Positions 8,936-18,154 of a stretch of 56,244 nucleotides of DNA are shown here, one piece after another. How positions within the stretch are numbered: position 1 is the stretch's first letter; every line of letters starts with the position of its first letter. This DNA is from Succinivibrio sp. Lineage in GTDB: Bacteria; Pseudomonadota; Gammaproteobacteria; Enterobacterales; Succinivibrionaceae. Made by a program: the position numbers and the translations under genes. The notes below the pieces were generated by a model. The model did not search any database, was not told the origin of the DNA, and was given only the letters and a program-made list of their open reading frames with translations. Location: positions 1-56,244 of the forward strand of contig JAFUGP010000197.1 of the NCBI GenBank assembly GCA_017469335.1, in the 5' to 3' direction.

Positions 8936-9991
8936 TTACTCCCGAGGCTTGCCGCCTGAAGTCGGCGGCGCAGCTGACCTGTCATGGACATCGTCCTGCT
9001 GTGCGGCCTGACTCTCCATCCCGCGCTTCTCACCGGTACCTGACAGATCCGTCCCTGTGGCCCGGTTTTGGAGCTTGCCGCGGGGGTGAGCGGCCTGATA
9101 CACCTTCTTTAAGTGCGCAAAATCGAGATTGGTGTAGATCTGAGTTGCCGCCAGCGAGGCATGTCCGAGCATCTCCTGCACCGAGCGCAGATCGGCACCG
9201 TTTTCGATTAGCGAGGTGGCGAAGGTGTGGCGCAGTTTGTGAGGAAAAATAGCGATGTCCAAACCGGCCTTGGCCGCCAGCTTGATTAAATTCTGCTCCA
9301 CGCCGCGCCTGCTCAGACGTCCCCCGAAACGGTTGACAAACAAAGCCTCGTCCTGGGGCTTGAGTTCGTGGCGCACCGCCAGATACTCATCAATGCGCCG
9401 CTGTGCGCTCTGTCCTACCGGCACCACCCGCTCCTTGCGCCCCTTGCCCACGACCCGCACCTCATGCAACTGACGGTTGAGGGAATTGAGGTTGAGAGAA
9501 CAGAGCTCGGCCACGCGCAGTCCCGAGGAGAACAACAGCTCGGCAATGGCCACATCACGCTGCTCCAGCACCTGCTGCGGCTCATAAGCAAGCAGGGTCT
9601 GCACCTCATTTAAGGTGAGCACCTGCGGCAGCGGTTTTTTGACCTTGGGCGCCTTAAGCGCCAGTGCGGGATTTTCGGGGAGGTATCCGTGCTGCGTGAG
9701 ATATTCAAAAAAACTGTGCAGGGCGTAGATATCGTGCGCCACGCTCACCGAACTCAGACGTGCGGCGTCTTCTCCGAAGTTCAGCTCCTTGTTCAGAATA
9801 CGCAGTTCATCGGAGCCGATCTCGGTCCAACTCTGCACCTGCGGGGCCTCACGTGACAGAGAGGCCACAGCCTTGTACAGCACCCTTGAATAGGACTCGA
9901 CGGTAAGCGGGCTGGCGCGTACCTCGTGGCGCAGATAGTCCAGATAATCCAGAACCCAGGACTCCAGCGGGTGAGGTTCAGCAGCGCTCAT
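8936..9991 (-). CDS. xerC: site-specific tyrosine recombinase XerC
   Basis: Works with XerD at dif to resolve chromosome dimers. The N-terminal SAM-like DNA-binding domain (about 1-95) is followed by the catalytic domain. Active-site residues are visible: Arg in SSGLRVAELC, Lys in VVGKGRKERV, His and Arg in HKLRHTFATS, His in LGHASLAATQ and the nucleophile Tyr in QIYTNLD. The protein is 351 residues against about 300 for the family. The extra ~45 at the C-terminus, after AHPRGK, are polar and low-complexity. AGGAAG lies 8 bases before the ATG. It is in an operon with dapF and uvrD, as in other gammaproteobacteria. Confidence 0.96.
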   Translation of the reverse strand: MSAAEPHPLESWVLDYLDYLRHEVRASPLTVESYSRVLYKAVASLSREAPQVQSWTEIGSDELRILNKELNFGEDAARLSSVSVAHDIYALHSFFEYLTQHGYLPENPALALKAPKVKKPLPQVLTLNEVQTLLAYEPQQVLEQRDVAIAELLFSSGLRVAELCSLNLNSLNRQLHEVRVVGKGRKERVVPVGQSAQRRIDEYLAVRHELKPQDEALFVNRFGGRLSRRGVEQNLIKLAAKAGLDIAIFPHKLRHTFATSLIENGADLRSVQEMLGHASLAATQIYTNLDFAHLKKVYQAAHPRGKLQNRATGTDLSGTGEKRGMESQAAQQDDVHDRSAAPPTSGGKPRE

Positions 9992-10030
9992 AAACTAAAC
10001 TTCCTGACATTGATGCCTCAGGTTACCGGA

Positions 10031-10861
10031 TCAGAGGGCTACCGTACCCTCGTAAACTCTGACTGCCGGACCGCTCATCAGCACGGACTCTTCCCCGCCT
10101 GCCCACCGGATATCCAGCTCTCCGCCCGGCAGTGTGACTTTCACGGGTGACTGCAGCCTGCCCTGATCTATGCCCACGCATACCGCCGCGCAGGCTCCGC
10201 TGCCGCAGGCGAGCGTCTCGCCGCAACCGCGCTCGAATACCCTCAGACGCAGATGATGCGGGTCTACCACCTCGGCAAAACCCACGTTTACTTTCTCCGG
10301 GAAAGCCTGGTGACGCTCCAACACGGCACCCAGGCCTGTAACATCGGCCTGCTTGGCCGAGGGGACAAACAGCACGACGTGGGGATTGCCCATGGAGACA
10401 CAGCCTACCTGCAGCTGCGTGTCGTCGACATTTAAGCTGTACTCCTTTTGCCGTCCGGGTGCCTTAAAAGGAATACGCTCGGGCTCAAAACACGGTACTC
10501 CCATGTCCACGGTCACGTTATTGTCGCTGCCTAACTTCAGTGTCAGCAGCCCCGAGACCGTGCTGACCTTAATCTCGCGTTTGTTGGTAAGGTGATGATC
10601 GACCACGAAGCGGGCGAAACAACGGGCACCATTGCCGCACATCTGCACCTCACTGCCATCGCAGTTGAAGATGCGGTAGTGAAAATCCGCCTCCGGATCG
10701 TAGGGCGGTTCCACCACCAAAAGCTGATCAAAACCAATGCCGAAATGACGGTCGGAAAGCTTTTTGATGCTCTCGGGATTGAAAAACACCTTCTGGGTGA
10801 CGGCATTGACGACCATAAAGTCGTTGCCCAATCCCTGCATCTTGGTAAACTTAACCAGCAT
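10031..10861 (-). CDS. dapF: diaminopimelate epimerase
   Basis: Interconverts LL- and meso-diaminopimelate, supplying peptidoglycan and, through LysA, lysine. The two-cysteine acid/base pair is intact: [12 protein letters not shown] (first Cys near 72) and [13 protein letters not shown] (second near 217). The 276 residues align from end to end with the E. coli enzyme (274), starting [16 protein letters not shown] lies 6 bases before the ATG. It lies between lysA (65-base gap) and xerC (39-base gap). Confidence 0.98.
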   Translation of the reverse strand: MLVKFTKMQGLGNDFMVVNAVTQKVFFNPESIKKLSDRHFGIGFDQLLVVEPPYDPEADFHYRIFNCDGSEVQMCGNGARCFARFVVDHHLTNKREIKVSTVSGLLTLKLGSDNNVTVDMGVPCFEPERIPFKAPGRQKEYSLNVDDTQLQVGCVSMGNPHVVLFVPSAKQADVTGLGAVLERHQAFPEKVNVGFAEVVDPHHLRLRVFERGCGETLACGSGACAAVCVGIDQGRLQSPVKVTLPGGELDIRWAGGEESVLMSGPAVRVYEGTVAL

Positions 10862-10926
10862 AATTCGTCCTTAGGCCAAAAAGACCGTTTCTGCCTTACA
10901 GAGCCACTCTCGGGAGCGGTTGCTCG

Positions 10927-12165
10927 TCATAGAAGTTCATTCTCCCACAGCTGCTCATAACTCTGCCTCTTTCTGATCACCTGCACCCGATCCTCATCTA
11001 CCAAGAGCTCACAGCATAAGGGGCGTGAATTATAGTTGGATGACATCGAGCTGCCGTAAGCGCCGGCACCGCGTACGGCCAGAAAGTCACCCGGTCTGAC
11101 CACCAGGCTGCGCTCGTGGCCGAGAAAATCATCGCTCTCGCACACCGGTCCCACCACCTCATAAAGCAGTGGTGTACCCTCATGCTCGTTGCAGTTGACG
11201 ATGGTCATGTCGGCATCATAGAGCGCCGGCCGGATGAGATCGCTCATACTGCCGTCCACCACGCAGAAATGTTTGTGTCCGTTGTCCTTAAGACGCAGCA
11301 CCTTGGTGACCAGCACTCCGGCATTGGCCACCACTGCCCGCCCGGGCTCAATGCACAGCTCCCCGGGAAAGGCTGCAAGTTTCTCACTTACCGCATGGTA
11401 GTAGTCGTAAGGCTGAGGCGGCGTTTCGTGCCTGTAAACCACCCCCAGTCCTCCGCCCAGGTCAAGATGCTCAAGCTCAAGCCCCTGTGCCTGCAGCTCT
11501 GTCCACAGTGTCAGGAGTTTTTCGGCACTGTACAGAATCGGTTCTACCGAGGTCATCTGCGAGCCTATGTGAGCATCGAGCCCGCACATCTTAAGGTAAG
11601 GATGGTTTTTATAGTGCAGGTACAGCTCCCTGGCTTGAGCTACGGGAATGCCGAACTTGTTGTTTTTGAGCCCGGTGGAGATGGCCGGATGAGTTTTGGC
11701 ATCCACATCGGGGTTGACCCGCAAAGCCACCGGGGCGCTGACTTTAAGCTCAGCACACAGGCGTTCTAACAGCTGCAACTCCGCCTCTGACTCCACATTC
11801 AGGCATTTTATGCCGACACTCAGAGCCAGCCTCAGTTCACTCTCGCTTTTGCCAACCCCGGAAAACACCACCTTACGGGGATCACCGCCGGCCTGGAGCA
11901 CCCGTCTGAGCTCACCTTCGGAGACCACGTCAAAGCCCCAGCCGGCTCGGGCCATGAGGTTTAAAAGCGTCAGGTTGGAATTAGCTTTCACCGCATAGCA
12001 GATAAGGTGGGGGCGGTCGGCCAAGGCCCGATTGAAGGCCGCAATATGCCTTTGCAGCGTGGCCATCGAGTAAATGTATAAAGGGGTTTCGTACTCACAG
12101 GCGAGCTTCGCCACCTCCAGATCCTCGACGTAGAGCCGACTGTCCTTAAAATTAAAAAAATCCAT
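10927..12165 (-). CDS. lysA: diaminopimelate decarboxylase
   Basis: Decarboxylates meso-diaminopimelate to L-lysine. Fold-type III PLP enzyme: the PLP lysine is in YAVKANSNL (K60), the phosphate loop is HLDLGGGLGV, and the C-terminal active-site motif VGPVCESDDFLG is present. Its 412 residues match the family. Its ATG shares one base with the lptM stop (TGATG), giving tight translational coupling, and dapF follows. In E. coli lysA is elsewhere. The lptM-lysA-dapF arrangement occurs in several other gammaproteobacteria and places the last two DAP/lysine steps together. Confidence 0.97.
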   Translation of the reverse strand: MDFFNFKDSRLYVEDLEVAKLACEYETPLYIYSMATLQRHIAAFNRALADRPHLICYAVKANSNLTLLNLMARAGWGFDVVSEGELRRVLQAGGDPRKVVFSGVGKSESELRLALSVGIKCLNVESEAELQLLERLCAELKVSAPVALRVNPDVDAKTHPAISTGLKNNKFGIPVAQARELYLHYKNHPYLKMCGLDAHIGSQMTSVEPILYSAEKLLTLWTELQAQGLELEHLDLGGGLGVVYRHETPPQPYDYYHAVSEKLAAFPGELCIEPGRAVVANAGVLVTKVLRLKDNGHKHFCVVDGSMSDLIRPALYDADMTIVNCNEHEGTPLLYEVVGPVCESDDFLGHERSLVVRPGDFLAVRGAGAYGSSMSSNYNSRPLCCELLVDEDRVQVIRKRQSYEQLWENELL

Positions 12166-12344
12166 CAGACCCCCTCGCCCTGACCGTGAGCCGGCAGTAC
12201 CGCAGACAGCGTGGCCGCCTTGATTTGAGTAGAGTTCACGTTCTGCGTCTTGCCGCTTTCATCCGGCATATACAGGGGTCCTTTTAAGCCGCATCCTGAG
12301 AGTAGCCAAGCGGATGCCAACATGATAAACAGCGTCTTTTTCAT
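12165..12344 (-). CDS. lptM: LPS-assembly-associated small lipoprotein LptM (YifL)
   Basis: Fifty-nine residues from the ATG at 12344. The lipobox LLSGC places the lipidated cysteine at residue 18. It is followed by the diagnostic CGLKGPLYMP, nearly identical to E. coli LptM (CGLKGPLYFP). In E. coli LptM is an outer-membrane lipoprotein that binds the LptD-LptE translocon and helps LptD disulfide maturation. The position upstream of dapF/xerC is conserved. The tail is short and polar. The ATG is preferred over the longer open frame to 12374 because the signal peptide begins MKKTLF. Confidence 0.92.
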   Translation of the reverse strand: MKKTLFIMLASAWLLSGCGLKGPLYMPDESGKTQNVNSTQIKAATLSAVLPAHGQGEGV

Positions 12345-12430
12345 GGAAAAATGCCCTAACCTGCCGCAACGCAACCTGTGACAATGGAGGTAGCAGCGGC
12401 TTTGCTCAACTTAATTCTCTTTCTAGTCTA

Positions 12431-14884
12431 TCAGAGTCTTTCAGAACTGCGGATGGTGAAGGGATGAATGCTGCTGCCGTCGGCACTGAGCACGAAGCAC
12501 TGTGGCAGGTTAAAACGCGGCAGATCCTGTAAGCTGGCCTCGTTCTGCCGGGTGTAGAAGAGATTTATGGCATTTACCAGCTCGGCGCGTGAGCCTGAGA
12601 AATGCGGATAGGTACTCACTTCGTTGCGCTCATCAACCACGTAGATGTTCCACTCTCCCTGAGACTTGCACGGGGAGAAGAAATACTGCATCACTCCCAC
12701 GGTGGCAAAACGGCTGACCTGAGCGGGAACCTGCAATGCAAATTCCGGGCGCATGCCGAAGCTTGAGTGCACTCTGATCTCATCGCTCTTGGTGCCGAAC
12801 AGACTGCGTCTGAACACGCTCAGCCCGGTGGAGCCTACCCGTACCGTATACATGCTGCCTCCCGCCTCGTAGCTGCCGTTGCCGGCCTGAGGTCCCAGGA
12901 AGCGGACCAACAGCGCTTTTACATCGTGACGGATGAGATCGCGGTACCCCGAGGCATAACAGCATACCTGCACCTGCCCTGCAGCCAAGGCCTCGCCGCA
13001 GATGCGGCTCAGGCTTACCAGCAGTTCGGCGATACCGCGTGCGGCACCGGGCAGATCTATCACATTGATCTCGCCCCAGCTGTTAAGCGTGATCAGCGCC
13101 ACCGAGCCTACCATACACCCGTTGCTGCCTCCGCAGTTGAGCACCGAGCTGCGGGTGAGGAGCTGAGCCTGCTCGCGGCTTTTTAACTGTGACTCATCCT
13201 CAGAAAAATTAAGCACCACCAGGGCCTGACGCACGGTTTGCGGCTTTTGCAGATCAGTCTCGGTCGGAGCGCTGACCCGCCCTTTTAAATAACGCTCAAT
13301 GTCGGCACAGAGTGCGCGTACCTTGCTCTCCGTAACGGCCCCCGGAGCCCCGCCCAGGATAATTTTGGTATTGTGACCCAGAATATTGTTGAAACTTGCC
13401 CAGCTTACGGCCTGTACCGCGTCGGGAGCAAAGTAAAGTTCCCTCTGGCCCAACTGCTCCAAAGAGTCCAGCCTTGAAGGATAAAGATACCAACCCTCCC
13501 GGCAGGTACTGCCTGGCGCAGTGTGCACCAGAACCAAATCCGACACTCCCGCCAAGGGTCTGATGCCACTGTTTAAGAGCGGCACTTTGCCCGGATAGAC
13601 ATCATAGGCAGCATGCAGTTTGCGGGAGATCACCCCGGCATCATCGGAGGTGATGGCATACTCGATGCGGTGTCTCACGCTGAACCCCAGCAGGGCGCGA
13701 TAGCTTTTGAGCAGGCAGGAAAAAAGCTGCTGCCCGAAAGTGGCCACAAACTGCACTCCCCAGCTGTCCATATTCTGCAGCTGTCGCTCCTCATGAGGCT
13801 GCCAGCCCCAGATGCGCAGCAGACGCGTGAGCAGACGCCTGCGGGTATTCAGAGCCTCTCCCGGGGGCAGTGAATTCATGCTGGAGCGGATTTTCAGGTA
13901 GAAACAGCGCTGCGCCAGCTTCAAACGCTCGAAATCGTGCCGCCCTCTTAAGTACTCGGTTACCCGTCTGTACATCAGATAATAGGCGTCAAACTCCATC
14001 GAATAACCCAGATGCTGGCGATGAAGCAGGCCCTTGAGTTCGGTGGAGAGAAGCTCCGAGTAGGGATATTCGGCGCTGTAGGCCTCAATGAGCAGGATCT
14101 TGAGCACGGCTTTGAAGGGCGAGTCTATGCCCTTGTACAGCTGCCACAGTCCCGAACCGAAGAATTCCTCTGGTGAATTGCGCTGCACCGGTCCGAAATC
14201 AAACCACTCACGATCGTTGATAAGTCCGTCGTCCTTAAGCTGCCGCACCGCGGCCTGGTAGTCTGAGCGCTCTTCCTCAGGCGGCACCATATACCAGGTT
14301 ATGTCACGCCCGCAGAGCTTAAATGAGCTGCGATAGAACTCATCGAGCAAAAACAGGCTCTGCGCACTGCCGCAGTCCTCATTGTCCAGGTGCCCGAATG
14401 AACCTGAGATGAAACGGTCCTCGGGGGTGACAAACAAATTAAGATCGGCACGCAGGGCCTTGGCCATACTGGAGATGAAGGCACACTTGGCTGTCAGGGC
14501 GCTGCGCTGCTCCGCGCTCATACCGGCGCGGACACAGACCCACACATCCAGATCGGAGCGCTCACCCTGCCCGATGGAGGCAGTACTGCCCATGACGTAC
14601 AGGCCGTAAATATCCCGCTCCGCAGGGCTCTCAGTGTCCGGATCCACCCCCTGTGCACGTAAAAACGCCCGTTGAAAATCATTAAGTTCCAGTAAATCTA
14701 TGCCGTGAGGCACAAAGCCGGGGCGATAGCCCGGCAGTTTGGGATGGTTGAAGTGCAGCATCACGGGCAGTATTTCCAGGCAGCGCAAGGTGGCATCAGA
14801 GAAAATATCCCGGCTTTTGCTAAGACGCACCCGATTGAGCTCCTGGTAACGCTCCCGTCTCAGCCTAAACTCATCTGCCAGCAT
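12431..14884 (-). CDS. cyaA: class I adenylate cyclase
   Basis: Makes cyclic AMP for CRP-dependent control of carbon use; cytosolic. The N-terminal catalytic half has the nucleotidyl-transferase signature GSTASIGQGERSDLDVWVC near 100-120 and the conserved blocks NEDCGSAQSLFLLDEFYR and LWQLYKGIDSPFKAVLK. The C-terminal half is the regulatory region that responds to the PTS in enterics. The 817 residues compare with 848 in E. coli; the end is shorter, stopping soon after FNLPQCFVLS. GAGGGG lies 5 bases before the ATG. It is divergent from hemX, as cyaA is from hemCDXY in E. coli. No cyaY (frataxin) lies between it and lptM. Confidence 0.96.
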   Translation of the reverse strand: MLADEFRLRRERYQELNRVRLSKSRDIFSDATLRCLEILPVMLHFNHPKLPGYRPGFVPHGIDLLELNDFQRAFLRAQGVDPDTESPAERDIYGLYVMGSTASIGQGERSDLDVWVCVRAGMSAEQRSALTAKCAFISSMAKALRADLNLFVTPEDRFISGSFGHLDNEDCGSAQSLFLLDEFYRSSFKLCGRDITWYMVPPEEERSDYQAAVRQLKDDGLINDREWFDFGPVQRNSPEEFFGSGLWQLYKGIDSPFKAVLKILLIEAYSAEYPYSELLSTELKGLLHRQHLGYSMEFDAYYLMYRRVTEYLRGRHDFERLKLAQRCFYLKIRSSMNSLPPGEALNTRRRLLTRLLRIWGWQPHEERQLQNMDSWGVQFVATFGQQLFSCLLKSYRALLGFSVRHRIEYAITSDDAGVISRKLHAAYDVYPGKVPLLNSGIRPLAGVSDLVLVHTAPGSTCREGWYLYPSRLDSLEQLGQRELYFAPDAVQAVSWASFNNILGHNTKIILGGAPGAVTESKVRALCADIERYLKGRVSAPTETDLQKPQTVRQALVVLNFSEDESQLKSREQAQLLTRSSVLNCGGSNGCMVGSVALITLNSWGEINVIDLPGAARGIAELLVSLSRICGEALAAGQVQVCCYASGYRDLIRHDVKALLVRFLGPQAGNGSYEAGGSMYTVRVGSTGLSVFRRSLFGTKSDEIRVHSSFGMRPEFALQVPAQVSRFATVGVMQYFFSPCKSQGEWNIYVVDERNEVSTYPHFSGSRAELVNAINLFYTRQNEASLQDLPRFNLPQCFVLSADGSSIHPFTIRSSERL

Positions 14885-14931
14885 CTTAGCCCCTCATTAC
14901 AGCGTTCTGACCCGGACGCTTAAGTAAGAAA

Positions 14932-14949
14932 ATTGTAGCATAATTCACA
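14932..14949 (-). promoter_or_regulatory. candidate cyaA -10 with overlapping CRP-like site
   Basis: TGTAG-N6-TCACA (14934-14949) matches 8 of 10 core positions of the CRP consensus TGTGA-N6-TCACA, with A/T flanks. It overlaps a minus-strand TACAAT (14932-14937) about 48 bases upstream of cyaA. No good -35 is seen. In E. coli cAMP-CRP represses cyaA from a site in the same place, so negative feedback is the natural inference. Confidence 0.4.
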
Positions 14950-15236
14950 TTTTTTGCGCCCGCAGGACCCCGGGGCGAGGCAGCCTGGATGTAGTGTCTT
15001 CCCCCCGAGCCGGCTTTACTGCCGTCGGCAAAGGCGGTATGGACTTGGGCCCGGCAATCGGCAAAATACCTGCATTATCATTAAGTAATAAGATAATTGC
15101 TTGCTTTTCAAAATATTGCATAACATTCACCGCCATCGCACCAGCCATAGCGCCTAAACTCACAGTTTAAAGTGTGATCCATCTGCAAAGCCTGTTTCCG
15201 CTCACCCCCTCGCCTAAGGGTGTTTTTGCCAAATCG

Positions 15237-15245
15237 TGCTAAGAT
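15237..15245 (+). promoter_or_regulatory. candidate extended -10 for hemX
   Basis: TGCTAAGAT has the form TGn-TAAGAT, an extended -10. It lies about 105 bases upstream of hemX, with no recognisable -35. Confidence 0.3.
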
Positions 15246-15349
15246 GACAGAGAATTGCCAGCTGTAAACGGCTTTAAACAGCGCCCTTCAGGCCTGTGAC
15301 CTGTGCGCGATCCGGCGCTTGAATGCCGCTTGATGTTTGAGGAACGAAA

Positions 15350-16915
15350 ATGGTAACTGAGGATGAAAAAGTTCCGGCCAAGACCGCTCTGGAAGAGGTA
15401 GTAGATACCCAACCGGAAGATGCGGTCGCGGGCAAAATAGAGCAGGAAGCTGCCGCGTTGGAGACCCAGGGGCAGATCCTGCGCGAGCAAGAACAGGCAC
15501 TGCGTCCAAATGATGAGTCAAATCAAGAGATCGTCTCTGCCGCAGAGCCGTCCCGAGAGGTTGAGCCGACTCAGGAGACAGTGACGGACACTGCCGCCAC
15601 CCCGCCTGCGCCGGTCACACCCAGCGAGAGCGCAGCGTATGACGAGCAGAGCTCCGGTGCCACTCTCCATACCAAAAAAGTCACGCCTCAGGACGTAGAA
15701 TACATCGCCACGCGGGCAGTCGATCGCTCGCAGGCCAATGCCATGTCGCAGGAGCTCAAGTCCGTGCGCTGGCGTACCGGGTTTTTGTCATTCCTGGTAC
15801 TGTTGCTGATAGCGGCCATCGCCACCGGCGCGTTCTACTGCGCCCGCTATCTGACTGCCGCCGTGGACAGCGCGATAGACGCACGCGTCAAGGCCGAAAC
15901 CAGTGAGTCCAAGCTGCAGGATGCCACCGTGCAGCTGCAGGCCAGACTCGACAAGGTTGAAGGTCTGGTGGCGCAGAATGCCGCCTTGCAGGCCGATATA
16001 CAGCGTCTGCGCGAGGGGCAGGACAAATTGGACGGCACGATAGAGGGCTTTAATCAGACCTTTGCCGGCATCAATACCCGTCTGGACCGCTACGAAAGCC
16101 GTAACCCCGATGAATGGCGGGTGGCACAAAGTTACTTTTTGGTCAACAACGCCTTTGAGATGGCGGTTTTTTCACAGAATTTTCAGGCTGCCTTATGGTG
16201 TCTGGGCAATGCCGACACGCTGCTGGCAAACATTGAGGACGCTGAGCTGGTGCAGATCCGCAAGGCGCTCAACCACGATATTCTGGAGTTAAACTCACTG
16301 CCCTCCATCGACAAACGCGGTATCGGTTTTAAAATCGACGGGATCTATGACAATCTCGCCAACATGACCTTAAACGGCATGCAGTCGGGACTGGTGCTGC
16401 CAGGCAGCGGCGAAGGACTGCCCGAAGAGGAGAGCTGGCAGGAGAATGTGCTCAAGGCCGCCCGTGAATTCAGCTCCCGTTTTGTCGAGATAAGACGTCT
16501 TGACGATCAGGCCCTCAATCAGTTCCTCTCGCCCGAGCAGGCCGAGATTTTAAGGCGTAATATCCAGTCACTGCTGCTGCTGGCCAAAATGGCGCTGTAT
16601 CAGGGTGATGACGATTCCTACCACAGTGCGCTCAACCAGAGCGAGGAACTCATCAAGACCTACTATGACAAGGCCAATGACGTATTCAAGGCCAATATCA
16701 GCGCCCTTGACTCCATCAAGGATCTGCGCATCTCCATTGACGCTCCTTCGGTGCTGACCAGCTATGCACTGTTCCGCGACTACGTCAAGAACAAACTCAG
16801 GCTCATCACACCCAACGTGCAGACTCTGCCTCAGGAAGAGCAACCCCTCCAGCAGGCCGCTCCGGCAGCTCAGGCTCAGGGTGCTGCACCGGCCAAGAAC
16901 GGGGGCAAGAAATAA
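15350..16915 (+). CDS. hemX: HemX-family membrane protein
   Basis: Bitopic inner-membrane protein. A long acidic, Gln/Pro-rich cytoplasmic region (residues 1-138) is followed by one transmembrane helix (about 143-166), then coiled-coil heptads (about 170-235) and a helical periplasmic domain. The domain block NPDEWRVAQSYFLVNNAFEMA fits the HemX family, once called uroporphyrinogen-III methylase by analogy, although no methyltransferase motifs are visible. The 521 residues exceed E. coli HemX (393), mainly because of the N-terminal extension and an Ala/Gln-rich tail. GAGGAA lies 5 bases before the ATG. The hemX stop and the hemY ATG share one base (TAATG). hemC and hemD are absent. Confidence 0.88.
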   Translation: MVTEDEKVPAKTALEEVVDTQPEDAVAGKIEQEAAALETQGQILREQEQALRPNDESNQEIVSAAEPSREVEPTQETVTDTAATPPAPVTPSESAAYDEQSSGATLHTKKVTPQDVEYIATRAVDRSQANAMSQELKSVRWRTGFLSFLVLLLIAAIATGAFYCARYLTAAVDSAIDARVKAETSESKLQDATVQLQARLDKVEGLVAQNAALQADIQRLREGQDKLDGTIEGFNQTFAGINTRLDRYESRNPDEWRVAQSYFLVNNAFEMAVFSQNFQAALWCLGNADTLLANIEDAELVQIRKALNHDILELNSLPSIDKRGIGFKIDGIYDNLANMTLNGMQSGLVLPGSGEGLPEEESWQENVLKAAREFSSRFVEIRRLDDQALNQFLSPEQAEILRRNIQSLLLLAKMALYQGDDDSYHSALNQSEELIKTYYDKANDVFKANISALDSIKDLRISIDAPSVLTSYALFRDYVKNKLRLITPNVQTLPQEEQPLQQAAPAAQAQGAAPAKNGGKK

Positions 16916-18126
16916 TGATCAAGTATCTGCTGCTCATTGCCTTCGTCTGTCTGGCCATTGCGCTGGGTCCGTGGCTCGCTGACAGCCAGGGCTTTGTGCA
17001 TGTGGTGGCCGGCAAGTATGTGATTGAGTCGTCACTGACCACGACCGTGGTCATCATCGTGGTGTTTTTCGCCCTGCTGCTCACCCTGCTCTCAGTGTTA
17101 GGCAAGTTCATCCGGCTTCCCGGCGGTACCCTGCGCTGGTTTCACAGCCAGTCAGAGCGCAGAGCTCAATCCCAGCAGGATCAGGCTGTGCTGGCCTACG
17201 AGGAAGGTGACTATGAGCGCTCTCTCTCACTCATCAAACAGTCAGGCTCACTGAGCGAACTGCCGGTCAGGACTTTGCTGCTGGGAGCTAAGAGCGCCTT
17301 TAACCTGGGCAAATACGACTTCACCCGTGAACTTTTGGGGGAGGCCGAAGGCAGAGACCGTAAGGTTCTGCCGGCCATCAGCATTCTGCGTGCCAAGCTT
17401 AATCTGCGCATCGACAATACCAAGGCGGCACTGGAGAATCTGGAGAAGGTCAAGGACTCCTTTAAAAACCGTCTCATTTATCAGCTCTACTACCAGTGCT
17501 ACAAGAAGAACTTCGATATCGACAAGATTTATGCCGCCTCAGAGCAGCTGCTCAAGCATAAGCTCATCAGCGAGGAGGACATGGTCAACATTTACACCCA
17601 GTACTTCGAGCACCGGCTCAAGCAGGCCGAGAACCGCAAGGACATGGATGCTTTCATGCGGGAAATGCCCAAAGACAAGCGTCAAAGTGCCCGTTATATG
17701 GGGCCGTTCGTCAATAAACTCCTGATGTTGGGTGAGACCGACGAGGCCCGGAGCATTGCCCTGAACATACTGCGCAAGGACTTTGATCCGGACTTTTTGG
17801 AGAGCATCTCCACCTGGGAGGTGGATGTTCCGGAAATCAGAGAGCTGCTCAAGAAGCAGCAGGAGGAGAACAGTATCGCCAGTCAGGTGAACCTGCCGCT
17901 GCTTAAGGCACTGGGCAATCTGCAGCTGCGCGCGGGGCTGCTGCAGGATGCTTTGGAGAATTACCGCAAGGCGCTGGAACTCTCCAAGAGTGAGGACATT
18001 TACACCAAGATAGGACTGATTCTCTCCAATCAGCAGAAATACTCAGACGCGGCCGGTTATTTCACCAGAGCCGCCGGCATGCGCGAGCATGCCCGGGCCC
18101 TGAGCTACCAGATCCCGCGCGACTGA
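16915..18126 (+). CDS. hemY: HemY-family TPR membrane protein
   Basis: Inner-membrane protein with two N-terminal transmembrane helices (about 2-20 and 40-62) around the conserved GPWLADSQGFVHV segment. A long helical region of TPR type follows, for example LLKALGNLQLRAGLLQDALE. The length of 403 matches E. coli HemY (398). This proteobacterial HemY is unrelated to the protoporphyrinogen oxidase of the same name, and its biochemical role is unsettled. It overlaps hemX by one base. A strong terminator follows at 18162-18188, inside the 3' end of convergent dsbA. Confidence 0.9.
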   Translation: MIKYLLLIAFVCLAIALGPWLADSQGFVHVVAGKYVIESSLTTTVVIIVVFFALLLTLLSVLGKFIRLPGGTLRWFHSQSERRAQSQQDQAVLAYEEGDYERSLSLIKQSGSLSELPVRTLLLGAKSAFNLGKYDFTRELLGEAEGRDRKVLPAISILRAKLNLRIDNTKAALENLEKVKDSFKNRLIYQLYYQCYKKNFDIDKIYAASEQLLKHKLISEEDMVNIYTQYFEHRLKQAENRKDMDAFMREMPKDKRQSARYMGPFVNKLLMLGETDEARSIALNILRKDFDPDFLESISTWEVDVPEIRELLKKQQEENSIASQVNLPLLKALGNLQLRAGLLQDALENYRKALELSKSEDIYTKIGLILSNQQKYSDAAGYFTRAAGMREHARALSYQIPRD

Positions 18127-18135
18127 GCTCTTGCC

Positions 18136-18154
18136 ACGCGGCCTCAGGCCGCGT
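18136..18154. repeat. perfect inverted repeat spanning the dsbA stop codon
   Basis: ACGCGGCC and GGCCGCGT flank a three-base loop that is exactly the dsbA TGA stop (minus strand). No T-run follows on either strand. It lies just left of the hemY terminator, so the two hairpins form a compact barrier between convergent genes. Confidence 0.55.

Larger units (their letters stand above)
14885..15349. promoter_or_regulatory. cyaA-hemX divergent intergenic region
   Basis: This 465-base gap separates divergent cyaA and hemX. It holds a candidate cyaA -10 with an overlapping CRP-like site (14932-14949) and a candidate extended -10 for hemX (15237-15245). A GC-rich block (14960-15060) shows several small inverted repeats. 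I find no coding frame of substance here. In E. coli this is where hemC and hemD lie. Confidence 0.6.

Noticed and set aside
15160-15177. TCACA...TGTGA pair as a second CRP site upstream of hemX
   Set aside because: The half-sites point the wrong way (TCACA first), so it is not a CRP palindrome.
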